64,000 bases of DNA from Halioglobus sp. (GCA_028825045.1 JAPKAY010000014.1:1-64000), one strand, 5' to 3'; shown: positions 8,041-17,826, counted from the first letter of the stretch. Notes: generated by a model not told the origin, from the letters alone. Numbers and translations are program-made.

Positions 8041-10371
8041 TTGAGCTTCCCGATACCACACACTTTGCACACCTATGTGGGTAAGATACTCTCGGTCTGC
8101 GTTAGTTGCAGATTGCATCGCACAATAATTCCATTGGTCGCTCTACTGGCCTGGGCACTCCCCGCGCTGGCTCAGCCGGCAACCACTCAAGGCAAGTTCA
8201 GGCAGCTGGAAGAAGTGATAGTAACCGCTCAGAAGCGCGTCCAATCTCTGCAGGATGTTCCGATTTCTATCGCGGTAGTGAGCCGTGAAGAAATAACCCA
8301 GTTGAGCATCTTTGATTTCACCGAGACCGCGCAATTAACACCGGGCGTCAACTTTTTCCCGGGGGTGCAAGCTGCCGCTATTCGACTACGCGGCGTGGGT
8401 CCCGCATTTTTTGCGCTCACTGCGCCACAAGGTGTTGCTGTATTCGTCGATGATTTCGCGCAGGGTTCCGTGGGCGCTGTCTTCTCAACGCTGGTGGACA
8501 TTGAACGCATAGAGTTACTGCGGGGGCCGCAGGGTACTCTCTACGGTCAGAATGCACCTAGCGGTGCCTACAATATAAGCACAAGAGCCCCAAACGCCTC
8601 TGAACTGGAAGGCTATATTGAAGGTTCTTACAGCCTGAATAATTCCTCCAGCCTGGATGTAGTCGACATTCGAGGGGCGGTTAATATCCCTGTAATTTCT
8701 GACAAGGTTGGTATTAGACTCGCTGGTGCTTACGCTGATTCAGACGGCTATATAGAAGTAAAGAACCCGGTTTCCGGTGAAAAAGGTACCGGCGGCAAAA
8801 AACACAAGGCACTCAGATCGCGCTTGGTGTGGCTGATGAATGATGACATGAGTTTGTACTGGAATGTCGGCTATCAGAATCTGGCCGATCAGCCGGTAGA
8901 CTTTAATGTGGATGGTATTGTCCCGGGAACCGGCGGGGCCAACCCCATACCCGCTATCGAGAATCGGTTCGATGATCGCTATTACTATGGTGATTTCCTC
9001 TCCAACGCACAATCGGATATCAAGGAGACTAATCTTCAATGGGCCTGGGCTCAGGAGTCGGTGAACATTGATTTCCTCACGTCTTACCAAAAGCTCAAAA
9101 CCTACCAGTTGGATAACCGGGAGCCGTATCCAGATAGAACCAGTCAGTTTGAAATCCAACTCGATTGGGAAACCACATCAGCAGAGTTGCGTTTCTCCAA
9201 TACCGGAGAAAATTTTGATTATATCTCCGGACTTTACTATGCCAATCGCGATATCGATGGCTCCTTTAACGTTACGCTTACCGGCGTTAATCTGCTTGGC
9301 CCGGCGGAAGGTGCAGGCGATATCAAGGCAGCTTACGCAAATTTTATTTTCCATCTGTCACCGCAATGGGATATGACCCTTGGTGCCCGGTATGACAAAA
9401 ATAATATTTGGACGAAGAGTAATTTCGAGTTCATAGGTTTAAATTCTGTTGTTGATGACGAGGCAAGCTATGATCACCTCTCCTGGAGTTTCAAACTTCA
9501 GCATTATTTCACCGAAAATATGACCGCCTATCTGGCAATCGACAATGCTTATAAGCAGGGGGGATTTAATAATTTAGTGCCGGGGATTATAGCCCTTGCA
9601 CCGCTTTTTCCAGAAATCGCAGCGGCCGGGGGCGAAATGCTCGCCTTTGACGAGGAAACCTCCACCGCCTTCGAAATCGGACTCAAGGGCGCAGCACTGG
9701 ATGGACGCATGAGCTACAGCGTAGATGTGTTCTATCAAGAATTTGAAGATCACCAGGTAATCCAGCCGCTAAATGTCGCAGCGCTCAAGACGCCTGCGGG
9801 AGATTTGAATGCGCTCTTTTCCGCACAACTTACAAATGCCGAGGACGTAAACACCAAAGGCGTGGAATTTGAGGTGATCTACCTTCTGGCAGAGAACTGG
9901 GACGTCAGTCTTCGTGGTACGTACTTCGATGCCACCATAGAAGACTGGAGCTTTCGATTCTGTCCGGGTGGCGAAGAGAATTCACCCGCTCAATTATTCT
10001 GTCCTTTAAGTGGCGGAGATCCTCTGAATTCGCTACCACAGTGGAACTCCAATTTTCAGCTCGGATACAGTCAAACTCTCACAGCCAACTGGAATTTTTC
10101 CTCTCGATTCAATTGGTCCTGGCAGAGCGTTCCGAACTTCACGACAGACACCAATGCATTTTCAGATGCGAAAAGCCTGCTTGGCCTTAGTTTCGCGCTA
10201 CAGTCTTCCGCAGGTTTTGATATCCGGCTGTGGGGTAAAAATCTGACCAACGAGGACCTCAACATCAACCCAACACTGCGCTCAGATGGAGACCCCAGTT
10301 TGCCACAGCCATTCGGCGGCAGGTATTATCCTGGGCGCGAGTATGGCCTTACACTCAGCTATAGTTTCTAA
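8041..10371 (+). CDS. TonB-dependent outer-membrane receptor (second)
   Basis: A receptor of up to 776 residues with the same architecture as the one at 864: a TonB-box-like LEEVIVTAQKR, a plug with IERIELLRGPQGTLYGQN, a 22-strand-type barrel and terminal strand YGLTLSYSF. The frame opens with TTG at 8041. A later TTG at 8113 would give a compact signal peptide (residues HRTIIPLVALLAWALPALA then Q), so the true start may be 8113; neither has a strong ribosome-binding site. Two Cys pairs near ~640 (RFCPGGEEN...LFCPLSG) suggest an extracellular-loop disulfide. It is followed by the SDR and flavin monooxygenase genes on the same strand, 190 bases downstream, and may import their substrate. Confidence 0.93.
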   Translation: MSFPIPHTLHTYVGKILSVCVSCRLHRTIIPLVALLAWALPALAQPATTQGKFRQLEEVIVTAQKRVQSLQDVPISIAVVSREEITQLSIFDFTETAQLTPGVNFFPGVQAAAIRLRGVGPAFFALTAPQGVAVFVDDFAQGSVGAVFSTLVDIERIELLRGPQGTLYGQNAPSGAYNISTRAPNASELEGYIEGSYSLNNSSSLDVVDIRGAVNIPVISDKVGIRLAGAYADSDGYIEVKNPVSGEKGTGGKKHKALRSRLVWLMNDDMSLYWNVGYQNLADQPVDFNVDGIVPGTGGANPIPAIENRFDDRYYYGDFLSNAQSDIKETNLQWAWAQESVNIDFLTSYQKLKTYQLDNREPYPDRTSQFEIQLDWETTSAELRFSNTGENFDYISGLYYANRDIDGSFNVTLTGVNLLGPAEGAGDIKAAYANFIFHLSPQWDMTLGARYDKNNIWTKSNFEFIGLNSVVDDEASYDHLSWSFKLQHYFTENMTAYLAIDNAYKQGGFNNLVPGIIALAPLFPEIAAAGGEMLAFDEETSTAFEIGLKGAALDGRMSYSVDVFYQEFEDHQVIQPLNVAALKTPAGDLNALFSAQLTNAEDVNTKGVEFEVIYLLAENWDVSLRGTYFDATIEDWSFRFCPGGEENSPAQLFCPLSGGDPLNSLPQWNSNFQLGYSQTLTANWNFSSRFNWSWQSVPNFTTDTNAFSDAKSLLGLSFALQSSAGFDIRLWGKNLTNEDLNINPTLRSDGDPSLPQPFGGRYYPGREYGLTLSYSF

Positions 10372-10561
10372 CAGGCAATTACTCGGGCTCACTGCAATAC
10401 GCCCTCGACGTATAAAAGCAAGTAACGACCACTAGGTGGCTGGTGATAGCGGTCGACTGAGGCCCATTTGATTGATTCAGCACACATTGATTAAGCTCTT
10501 GCGACAAACAGTTGGAATGGGCGTTCTTCTCTCACGGTAAAAGTAATTACGGGAATGTAAA

Positions 10562-11461
10562 ATGAAAACACTCATCGTTGGTGGATCGGGACTGGTTGGC
10601 GGAGAAATAGCGCTTTATTTGAATTCGCTGGGCCATGACGTCACCATTATGGCCCGCAAACCACCACAAGCACCTGACATCGCGGCATTGCCATTTCTAC
10701 AGAGTGACTATGTAAACGACCGATTTACTGAGGGTCAACTCCAAGGCTTTGATTCCCTGGTATTCGCGGCAGCAGCCGATATCCGCAACATGCCCGTTGA
10801 TGGCAGCGTCACCCCCGAAGACTTTTACACCCAGGTCAACGACGAGGCGGTACCGCGCTTCTTTCAAGCCGCCAGAGATGCAGGCATCAAGCGCGTCGCT
10901 TACATTGGCACGTTCTATCCTCAGGTAGCCCCCAGTCAAATAGGCGTATGCCCTTATGTGACCTCGCGCCACAACACCGATGAAGCGGTAAGAGCATTGA
11001 GTACCGACAGTTTCAATGTTTGCAGTATCAACGCCCCCTTTATATTGGGCCAAATTCGCGGTCTGGATGTACCGCACATCAGTGCACTGGTGGCCTATGC
11101 GAAGGGGCAATTAGCAGATCTACCGATATTTGCCCCCACAGGTGGCACCAATCATGTCACAACGCGCGCAGTCGCGCAGGCCACGTTGGCTGTACTTGAA
11201 AAGGGTGAATCTGGTAAAGCGTATTTGGTGGGTGATGAAAATCTTTCGTGGAAAGAGTATCTCGAGCTTTGGTTCGAGGCTGTCGGTAATCCGAAAAATC
11301 TTGAAGAAAAGGAAGAAGACCACCCGATGATTCCCAATGTCATCATGTTTGCGGGTGTTGGTGCCACTGTGAGTTATGAACCTGACGATATTGCATTACT
11401 AAATTATGAGCGAGGTCAATTACCTCAGGTGATAGTGGATATTGTGGCCAGCCATGCATAA
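10562..11461 (+). CDS. Atypical short-chain dehydrogenase / NAD-dependent epimerase-like protein
   Basis: 299 residues with an N-terminal Rossmann motif GGSGLVGGEIALYLNSLGHDV and a second strand ending in MARKPP, typical of extended or atypical SDRs (NAD-dependent epimerase/dehydratase family). FAAADIRN follows the fourth strand. The canonical YxxxK is not clear: the equivalent area reads ASRHNTDEAVRAL, so the catalytic tyrosine may be absent, as in atypical SDRs that act as isomerases or NAD(P)-binding proteins. Downstream is a Baeyer-Villiger-type monooxygenase 54 bases away on the same strand. GGGA lies 8 bases before the ATG. The substrate is unknown. Confidence 0.82.
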   Translation: MKTLIVGGSGLVGGEIALYLNSLGHDVTIMARKPPQAPDIAALPFLQSDYVNDRFTEGQLQGFDSLVFAAAADIRNMPVDGSVTPEDFYTQVNDEAVPRFFQAARDAGIKRVAYIGTFYPQVAPSQIGVCPYVTSRHNTDEAVRALSTDSFNVCSINAPFILGQIRGLDVPHISALVAYAKGQLADLPIFAPTGGTNHVTTRAVAQATLAVLEKGESGKAYLVGDENLSWKEYLELWFEAVGNPKNLEEKEEDHPMIPNVIMFAGVGATVSYEPDDIALLNYERGQLPQVIVDIVASHA

Positions 11462-11515
11462 ACGTGGTGCCTTGGGGAGGCGGGATGCCCCAACGGGTAA
11501 AAGGAATCCGATAAC

Positions 11516-13003
11516 ATGATGCAGCAGAAAAAACGGGTCGTCGTGATTGGCGCAGGCATGGCCGGCATCCTGGCAGGCATCAAGCTACAGGAAGCGGGCT
11601 TTAGCGATATCGCCATTTACGAAAAAGCCGATCGCATCGGTGGCACATGGCGTGAAAACACCTACCCCGGGCTAACCTGCGACGTCCCCTCGCACCATTA
11701 CACTTACACCTTCGAACGCAACCCTGACTGGAGCCGCCACTTGCCGCCCGGGGCTGAAGTGCAGGCCTATTTCGAGCGCACGGTGACCAAGTATGGCCTG
11801 GAAAAACTTCTCCATTTCAACAAGCAAGCCACGCGCGCCGAATTTCTAGAGGGACGCTGGCACCTGGAATTTGAGGGCGGACAGACCGATGCCGCTGACA
11901 TCCTAATTGCCGCTACCGGAGTGTTACACAAACCCAAGTACCCCACATTGAAAGGGTTGGATTCTTTTCAGGGTGACTGCTTCCATAGCGCCCGCTGGGA
12001 TCATTCGGTAACGCTCGAAAATAAGCGTATTGGTGTCATTGGCAATGGGTCAACGGGAGTACAAATCGTCTCAGCCCTTGCGGGCAAGGCAGCAATAGTC
12101 GAACACTATGTGCGCACGCCACAGTGGATCATGCCCGTCGAGAATGGCCATTTTTCCGTGGAGGAACGCGCAGCCTTTCGTGATCCCGAAGTACTCAGGG
12201 CTGCAATGAAAATCGAGGAATACAACACAGCGGTTGAGCGCTACACCATGGCAATTGTCGACATGAAATCTGAGGGCGCACGAGAAATGGCGGCGTACTG
12301 CCTGGCTAACCTTGAGCAGAATGTAAAAGATCCTGTGCTGCGGGAGAGGCTTCGGCCGGATCACACTCCACTGTGCTATCGCCTCATATTCTCTCCTGAT
12401 TATTACGACGCCATACAGCATCCCAATGCGGCGCTGATAACCGAGGATATTGATTGCATTGAGCACGACGGTATCCGCACACGCGATGGTGAACTCCACG
12501 AGCTCGACATCATCGTGCTGGCCACTGGCTTCCACGCGGATACGTTTATGCGCCCGATGGTGTTCAGGGGTCGCAACGATGCAAATTTGGATAGCCTGTG
12601 GTCAGACGGGCCGAAGTCCTACCTTGCGATCACTCTCCCTGGCTTCCCAAATTTTTTCATGCTCAACGGCCCCAATGGTCCAGTGGGTAATTTCTCGCTC
12701 ATCGATATTGCGGAACACCAATGGGACTACATTGCACAGCTCATTGACAAACTGGCGGACGATGAGTGCGATGAGATATCGCCTTACCTTGATTCACTGC
12801 TGCAGTTCGAAACAGAGCGCGCGGCGGCAGCAAAAGAAACCGTATGGTACAAGGGTGGTTGCACCAGCTGGTACCTGGACAAAAATGGCGTTCCCGCCAG
12901 TTGGCCCTGGAATTACTCCCGCTTCGTTAAGGAAATGGCAGAACCTGATTGGTCCGCATTTGAGTGCGTTAAACGGCAAGGCAACACTTCGAGTAATACT
13001 TGA
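11516..13003 (+). CDS. Flavin-containing Baeyer-Villiger-type monooxygenase
   Basis: 495 residues. FAD site VVVIGAGMAGILAG (~8-21), then IGGTWRENTYPGLTCDVPSHHY, which is typical of class B flavoprotein monooxygenases. The Baeyer-Villiger fingerprint F-x-G-x3-H-x3-W-D is present as FQGDCFHSARWD (151-162), and the NADPH site is VIGNGSTGVQI (~174-184). Such enzymes insert oxygen next to a ketone to give an ester or lactone, using NADPH, FAD and O2. The gene overlaps or abuts the next (transporter) gene and follows an SDR, an arrangement expected for alicyclic or terpenoid ketone degradation. Substrate inferred only by class. Confidence 0.92.
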   Translation: MMQQKKRVVVIGAGMAGILAGIKLQEAGFSDIAIYEKADRIGGTWRENTYPGLTCDVPSHHYTYTFERNPDWSRHLPPGAEVQAYFERTVTKYGLEKLLHFNKQATRAEFLEGRWHLEFEGGQTDAADILIAATGVLHKPKYPTLKGLDSFQGDCFHSARWDHSVTLENKRIGVIGNGSTGVQIVSALAGKAAIVEHYVRTPQWIMPVENGHFSVEERAAFRDPEVLRAAMKIEEYNTAVERYTMAIVDMKSEGAREMAAYCLANLEQNVKDPVLRERLRPDHTPLCYRLIFSPDYYDAIQHPNAALITEDIDCIEHDGIRTRDGELHELDIIVLATGFHADTFMRPMVFRGRNDANLDSLWSDGPKSYLAITLPGFPNFFMLNGPNGPVGNFSLIDIAEHQWDYIAQLIDKLADDECDEISPYLDSLLQFETERAAAAKETVWYKGGCTSWYLDKNGVPASWPWNYSRFVKEMAEPDWSAFECVKRQGNTSSNT

Positions 13004-13014
13004 TTACAACGTCT

Positions 13015-13878
13015 ATGCAGCCAAAGAACCCATTCACCGGCGCGCGTTATATGCTGGTGTCTGCTCTGGGTTTTGCGCTCATGGCCGCCTGCGTCAAGCT
13101 GGTTGCGGCCCGCGGCATCCCACTACTGGAAATCGTCGCGGCACGCTCATTGGTCTCGCTGGTGATCAGCTATGTCGATGTGCGCAGAAAAGGTCTATCT
13201 CTGTGGGGAACACATCGTGCGCTGCTGGCCACTCGCGGCGTTGTTGGGGCACTCGCACTGATCTGCGTGTACTACGCGGTAATGACCCTGCCTCTGGCAG
13301 AGGCCACCTTGTTACAGTATATGCACCCGATGTTCACTGCGCTTCTGGGCCTACTCTTGCTCAGGGAAGGGATTCAACGCTCGACCGTAATATGCATTCT
13401 ATTTAGCATTACCGGCCTGATCGTAATGGTAGAACCGGGTGTTTTCAGTGGCGCAGCACCTGTCCTCCCGCCGTTTAGCGTGGCAGTTGCACTCGTAGGT
13501 GCGTTTGGCAGTGCCGTTGCGTATGTACTGGTCAGGCGATTGAGTTTACAGGAGGACGCGTCCGTCATCATTTTCTACTTCCCGCTTATTGCACTGCCGC
13601 TTTCTGTCGCTCTTTTGGGCGATCAATTTATCATGCCCGACGGTGAGTCTCTGGTGCTGTTACTCATGGTTGGAATATTCACGCAGATAGGCCAACTCGG
13701 TCTTACACATGCCATGCGCTACGGGACAGCGGGAAAGACCGCCGCATATTCCTATATTCAGGTGATTTTTGCGGTCACACTGGGTTGGGTAGTGTTTGGT
13801 GAGCTGCCTTCGCTGTGGACCTGGGTTGGAGGCGGCCTGATCATAACGGGTGCGCTATTAAATTTGGTCAGGCGCTAA
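13015..13878 (+). CDS. EamA/DMT-family transporter
   Basis: About 287 residues with ten predicted membrane helices in two EamA repeats (for example YMLVSALGFALMAACVKLVA at the start, GWVVFGELPSLWTWVGGGLIITGALL at the end). Members of the drug/metabolite transporter superfamily move small metabolites across the inner membrane. The frame also offers TTG at 13000, which overlaps the stop of the monooxygenase gene. The ATG at 13015 gives 11 bases of separation and is preferred. Either way the two genes are tightly linked and probably translationally coupled. Substrate unknown; export or uptake of a product of the monooxygenase is a guess. Confidence 0.9.
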   Translation: MQPKNPFTGARYMLVSALGFALMAACVKLVAARGIPLLEIVAARSLVSLVISYVDVRRKGLSLWGTHRALLATRGVVGALALICVYYAVMTLPLAEATLLQYMHPMFTALLGLLLLREGIQRSTVICILFSITGLIVMVEPGVFSGAAPVLPPFSVAVALVGAFGSAVAYVLVRRLSLQEDASVIIFYFPLIALPLSVALLGDQFIMPDGESLVLLLMVGIFTQIGQLGLTHAMRYGTAGKTAAYSYIQVIFAVTLGWVVFGELPSLWTWVGGGLIITGALLNLVRR

Positions 13879-13988
13879 TGGTGTGAACGACAACGTTCGG
13901 CGGCAGAGTAAACTCCCCTCGCCATCACATTCTTTCACACGCACTTCCTGTCCAAGATTTATCGTCCGCGAGGAAATCAGTCAATCCA

Positions 13989-15524
13989 TCAAAAGTTCGG
14001 TATAAATAAATTCTTCTCTGCGCCCGACGTCACCGTACCGCTTGCACCCAGCATTTCCCGATCCATCATTTGCAGTAAGGTTTTCTCATCACCCGGTGTC
14101 TCGGCGATGAAGCGGGTACCATCTTCGAGCAGCCCAATCACCAGCGCGCGCTCTACCCCTTCGCGACCATGAAGGACGGTATAGGTTTCAATAGTTGCAC
14201 TGCCATTGGGAGATTCAGTGAAGGCTGGATGTATCTCCTCGAGGATCGCCTGTTGGTAGTCCGCCGGAGGCTCTCGTCGCCAATCTCCCTCCAGTGGCTT
14301 CGTAGAATATATTCCCAAAGAGTGCTTGGTGATAAACCAGCCATTGGCATTAAGCAGCCCGAATTTTCCGGGATCGCCGCGCAACACATCCATCATGGTA
14401 GCAATGGAGTGCATTACATAATTGTTACCGGGGCCGCCAAAATAGGGCAAGCCACCGGTTACTGTGAGGCCTCGGGCATCATCGTGGGCAAGACCTAACT
14501 CATCGCAGGCGATCTGCACAGCTGAGGGGAAACAACTGTAGATGTCGAAATAGTCCATTTCATCAATGGTTTTCTCGGCCATCGCGAACGCTTTCTCACC
14601 CATCGTGCGCACCGCCGGGGACGATTGATAATTCACACGTTCACTCACATTCCAAATATCGTTGGCGTCTGCGCAACCATGTAAATACACCATCCGATCA
14701 TTGGCCACACCCAGTTCACGCGCTTTGGCTACCGAGGTCAAAATCACCGCTGCGCCCATATTCACCTGAATAACGGAGTTCAAAAATTTGGTGTAAGGAA
14801 AACCAACATAACGATTGCCGGCGCTGACAGTGGAGATTTCCTGTGCACTGCGTTCGGTGGGAAACCACGACAAAGGATTCTTCGCCGCAACGGCATTGAA
14901 ACCTTGGTACAGCTTGCCCAATTTACTGCGATGCTCCTGAAGGCTTAGCCCGTATTTGCCACGCAAGGCATTTTCGAATAAGGGATAGGTCACTGATGGC
15001 ATATGCATGGTATAGGCCATTTCGTGTTCGCTCGCAGCCGCTCGAGCGTTTCCCAACATTTGAGGATCACCGCCGCTATCGTCCATCCAGGCATCTAAAT
15101 CGAGTCCCGACTTTAGACGAGCGATCATAGTGTGCAGTGCTTCGGCACCCACCAACAACACAGCAGACACCTCACCGTTCGCAATTTTCTCTGCGTAGCG
15201 ATTCACCAGCATCTGTGGCGTGTTGCCACCTGAGTGGGTGTACAGTTTTTCAGCCGGATCAATATTCAGACCGGCGCACACTGCATGCGGTACGTTTTTC
15301 ACCATACCCTGCGCGCCGCTGCCGCTTTCAGGACTGTCTACTGTGAGGCCCAGCGCCGCAATAGCATCGATTTCATCCAATAACGCCTGACCCGGACCCG
15401 CATCAGCGGCCGCTTTTCTGGCGACCTCCATCATCAGCTCAATGACCGTGCCCGCCTCTTCCGCCGGACGCTTGTCGGTTAATTGCCCACAGCCAATTAG
15501 GACGGGCATAGTGGTTTCGTTCAT
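13989..15524 (-). CDS. Thiolase-like protein (SCP2/type 1 thiolase-like), nucleophilic Cys not seen
   Basis: About 511 residues of thiolase fold with an extra C-terminal domain (~430-511), as in 'thiolase-like protein type 1'. The usual N-terminal active-site motif N-x-x-C-x-S-G is replaced by LYTHSGGNTPQML, with no cysteine there; a GGxxNxxxH element is present as YFGGPGNNYVMHS. Loss of the first cysteine suggests it is not a normal beta-ketothiolase; acyl transfer or a binding role is possible. The ATG at 15524 is chosen over the longer frame (15566) because GAGG stands 8 bases upstream and the product then starts MNETTMPVLIGCGQ, typical of the family. It converges on the EamA gene. Confidence 0.84.
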   Translation of the reverse strand: MNETTMPVLIGCGQLTDKRPAEEAGTVIELMMEVARKAAADAGPGQALLDEIDAIAALGLTVDSPESGSGAQGMVKNVPHAVCAGLNIDPAEKLYTHSGGNTPQMLVNRYAEKIANGEVSAVLLVGAEALHTMIARLKSGLDLDAWMDDSGGDPQMLGNARAAASEHEMAYTMHMPSVTYPLFENALRGKYGLSLQEHRSKLGKLYQGFNAVAAKNPLSWFPTERSAQEISTVSAGNRYVGFPYTKFLNSVIQVNMGAAVILTSVAKARELGVANDRMVYLHGCADANDIWNVSERVNYQSSPAVRTMGEKAFAMAEKTIDEMDYFDIYSCFPSAVQIACDELGLAHDDARGLTVTGGLPYFGGPGNNYVMHSIATMMDVLRGDPGKFGLLNANGWFITKHSLGIYSTKPLEGDWRREPPADYQQAILEEIHPAFTESPNGSATIETYTVLHGREGVERALVIGLLEDGTRFIAETPGDEKTLLQMMDREMLGASGTVTSGAEKNLFIPNF

Positions 15525-15663
15525 TACAATCCTCAAACAGCTTCTGGTGAATCGTTGATCGGGCATTCTACAACATGCAGCGTGTAAGTCCGAGTATGGA
15601 CGGGTCTATGTAACAGGGTAGTTCCCAACCGAAGGCTAGTAGGGACTTCAACAACCTATACCT

Positions 15664-16362
15664 CTAGAGGCCTTTCGGAAATAATTGCCAGCGCATGCCT
15701 CTAGGCACAGGAATTTTCTGCGCCTGCGGCAGGGTGCAGAGCCGCTCCATATACGTCGTGCTTCCATCCGCATACTCCCATACCAACTGCTCTGCCTGCA
15801 GGTAGCGTTTAACCACCACTGGCCCCCACCCAAACGCGTGAAAGTCCAGGACACCATTGTTCCAGATCATACTGGCCGAAGTCCGCATACAAAACTCGCT
15901 ATCGCCAACAGTAAACAGCACAGAGCCGGAGGTATCATCCGTGTTCAGCCCCGCTGAACTGTTGGAGCCATAGTCGTGAATAATACCGGCGGCGGTTACC
16001 ACTGTGCGGTCACCGCATTGTTCCACACGCTCCACGTGGCCAACATGACCACCTTCCACACCACGCCACAGACCGCGAATATCGTCAGATCCCGCAGGTA
16101 GTGATTCGGTGCAATGCGCCAGAATGGGCAGAGGAAAATGAGAATAACTACAGCCTGGTGTATTGCCCTTGGGAATATCCACCGCCCTTTTTCCGCTGCC
16201 GTTTAGCAGTGGCATTTTGCAATAGTTAATGGAGCTGCCATCACCGTCCAGGGTCGCTTGGTCCGTAGTTAGCGGCGGTCGAGACGATAAAAAAGCCAAC
16301 CAAAATATAAACACGACCAACACCAAAATCATGGTGCACAGTGCAATGAGCCCTTTTTTCAC
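15664..16362 (-). CDS. Unrecognised exported or membrane-anchored 232-aa protein
   Basis: No family recognised. Residues ~4-28 form one hydrophobic helix (LIALCTMILVLVVFIFWLAFL), so the rest is probably periplasmic. The outer part has about six cysteines and Trp/Gly-rich stretches (DIRGLWRGVEGGHVGHVERVEQCGDRTVVTAAG, FHAFGWGPVVVKRYL) suggestive of a small beta-rich lipocalin-like fold. It is followed (upstream on the same strand) by the DUF1499 lipoprotein with 41 bases between them, so the two may be co-transcribed. Confidence 0.68.
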   Translation of the reverse strand: MKKGLIALCTMILVLVVFIFWLAFLSSRPPLTTDQATLDGDGSSINYCKMPLLNGSGKRAVDIPKGNTPGCSYSHFPLPILAHCTESLPAGSDDIRGLWRGVEGGHVGHVERVEQCGDRTVVTAAGIIHDYGSNSSAGLNTDDTSGSVLFTVGDSEFCMRTSASMIWNNGVLDFHAFGWGPVVVKRYLQAEQLVWEYADGSTTYMERLCTLPQAQKIPVPRGMRWQLFPKGL

Positions 16363-16403
16363 AATGAGCGCCTATCCAGCCAGTTTTTAGAGTAAAGCTC
16401 CCT

Positions 16404-16835
16404 CTACCTCCTGCTCTCGCCGATTTGGAAACGCAGCGCCTCTACCCGACTCCGGTTTACCCCCATATCACTGATACCTAGCCGGGACGATGAACGCACC
16501 TGTACTAGCTGCTTTTTGGGCTGGTACAGAAGCTGTAGATCATCCCTGTAGCGCATCAACGGCGAGACGACGACGACTTGAACAAATGCCCTATCGTCCA
16601 CTACTATATTCCAATCTGCCTGTTCCCCTAGCCATTGCTTGAGGGAATGCCATTGCTCCGGCGTCGCACGAAGCGGCTCCACTTTATGGCCGCCCTCCCC
16701 TGATTGGCTGTTCACACAATTAGGAAGGCTACCGCAGGGCGCGAGAACCCCGTCGGCTCCCGGACGACCGGGCGCTGAGCTACAGGCCCCCAGCAAGGCA
16801 ATAAACATTGATATAACAACGATATTTCGAAACAT
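16404..16835 (-). CDS. DUF1499-family lipoprotein
   Basis: About 143 residues. The lipoprotein signal ends LLGAC-SS, with the cysteine as the lipidated residue. The body matches the DUF1499 pattern: LAPCGSLPNCVNSQ near the start, a middle VVVDDRAFVQVVVVSPLMRYRDDLQLLY, and the end VRSSSRLGISDMGVNRSRVEALRFQ. The function of DUF1499 is unknown; members are envelope-associated. The frame opens further upstream at 16925, but the extension lacks a signal sequence. The ATG at 16835 starts a proper lipoprotein signal and has GAGAG just upstream. Confidence 0.84.
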   Translation of the reverse strand: MFRNIVVISMFIALLGACSSAPGRPGADGVLAPCGSLPNCVNSQSGEGGHKVEPLRATPEQWHSLKQWLGEQADWNIVVDDRAFVQVVVVSPLMRYRDDLQLLYQPKKQLVQVRSSSRLGISDMGVNRSRVEALRFQIGESRR

Positions 16836-16973
16836 AGAGCTCTCATCGTGAGTAATTCGGCAAACAGGCGCGTATTGTGGGACAGTCAAAAACCTGTCAG
16901 GGGAACTATACATGAATGCAGCCATTACAATGAATAATCCACCCCTAACTAATCCAACAGTGGCTTGATCGTT

Positions 16974-17702
16974 ATGGCTCGATACTTTTTTCTCTCTTTT
17001 CTTTTTGTTACCAGCGTCCCTGGCAATGCACAGCCCGATCTCAATATCTGGAATGAGCTACTGGTTGAGGCAGTGTCAGAAGGCGTGGTTGACTACGGTC
17101 AGTGGAGAAAAAATCCTCAGTTCGAGCAGTTAGTCGCACAAATCGCGACGGCAAACACGGAGAAAATGAGCCACAAGGAGAAACTGGTCTTCTATATTAA
17201 CGCCTACAATATTCTGGCTGCCCGCGGCATTCTCGATAACAGCTCACCCTCCTCTGTTCTCGGCCGCTACGTGTATTTCAAACGTGACAAGTACCATGTC
17301 GCGGGGACCAAAATGAATTTACATGAGCTTGAGCATGCCCTGATAAGACCCCTTGAAGAACCGCGCATTCATTTTGCTATTGTTTGCGCGAGCCAATCCT
17401 GCCCCAAATTGCGAAACGAGGCTTACACCCTTGAGAACCTTAACGAGCAGCTTGATCTCGCCGCGCATGGGTTCATTAACGACCCCCTCCGCAACTATTT
17501 CGATGTAAAAACGGGCTTCGCTAAACTGTCTAAAATTTTTGAATGGTTCGAGGAGGATTTCACTAATCAGTCGACATCCTTGCAGGAGTATCTGGCTAAC
17601 TACACGCAAGACCCTGAAGCGACGGCGTTGCTACGCCAGAACAAGTTCAAGATCAAACACATGAAATATGACTGGAATCTCAACGGCACACTGGACAATT
17701 AG
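16974..17702 (+). CDS. DUF547-family secreted protein
   Basis: About 242 residues, a secreted protein with the signal peptide MARYFFLSFLFVTSVPGNA-Q. The DUF547 core is visible: VDYGQWRK, EKLVFYINAYNILAARGIL, the His/Cys region HELEHALIRP and HFAIVCASQSCPKLRNEAY. The role of DUF547 is unknown; the conserved NAYN and ASxSCPxL elements suggest a papain-like or transglutaminase-like fold, but this is not established. A TTG at 16965 is in frame. The ATG at 16974 gives the cleaner signal peptide. It diverges from the DUF1499 gene. Confidence 0.85.
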   Translation: MARYFFLSFLFVTSVPGNAQPDLNIWNELLVEAVSEGVVDYGQWRKNPQFEQLVAQIATANTEKMSHKEKLVFYINAYNILAARGILDNSSPSSVLGRYVYFKRDKYHVAGTKMNLHELEHALIRPLEEPRIHFAIVCASQSCPKLRNEAYTLENLNEQLDLAAHGFINDPLRNYFDVKTGFAKLSKIFEWFEEDFTNQSTSLQEYLANYTQDPEATALLRQNKFKIKHMKYDWNLNGTLDN

Positions 17703-17826
17703 GGCTCGATCGAAGGGGGGAACCGCTGCGCCTACCAAGAAACAACCCGGTATGACGCCAGACTTCCCTCTCTTGGCCAAAAAATAGATTGCACCATAGA
17801 GAATAAGGAAGGGGGGTCAATTACAT

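Noticed and set aside
12450..13406. 318-codon plus-strand frame overlapping the monooxygenase and transporter genes
   Set aside because: It lies in another frame across both genes and reads as Ser/Arg/Thr-rich noise; the overlapped genes have clear motifs.
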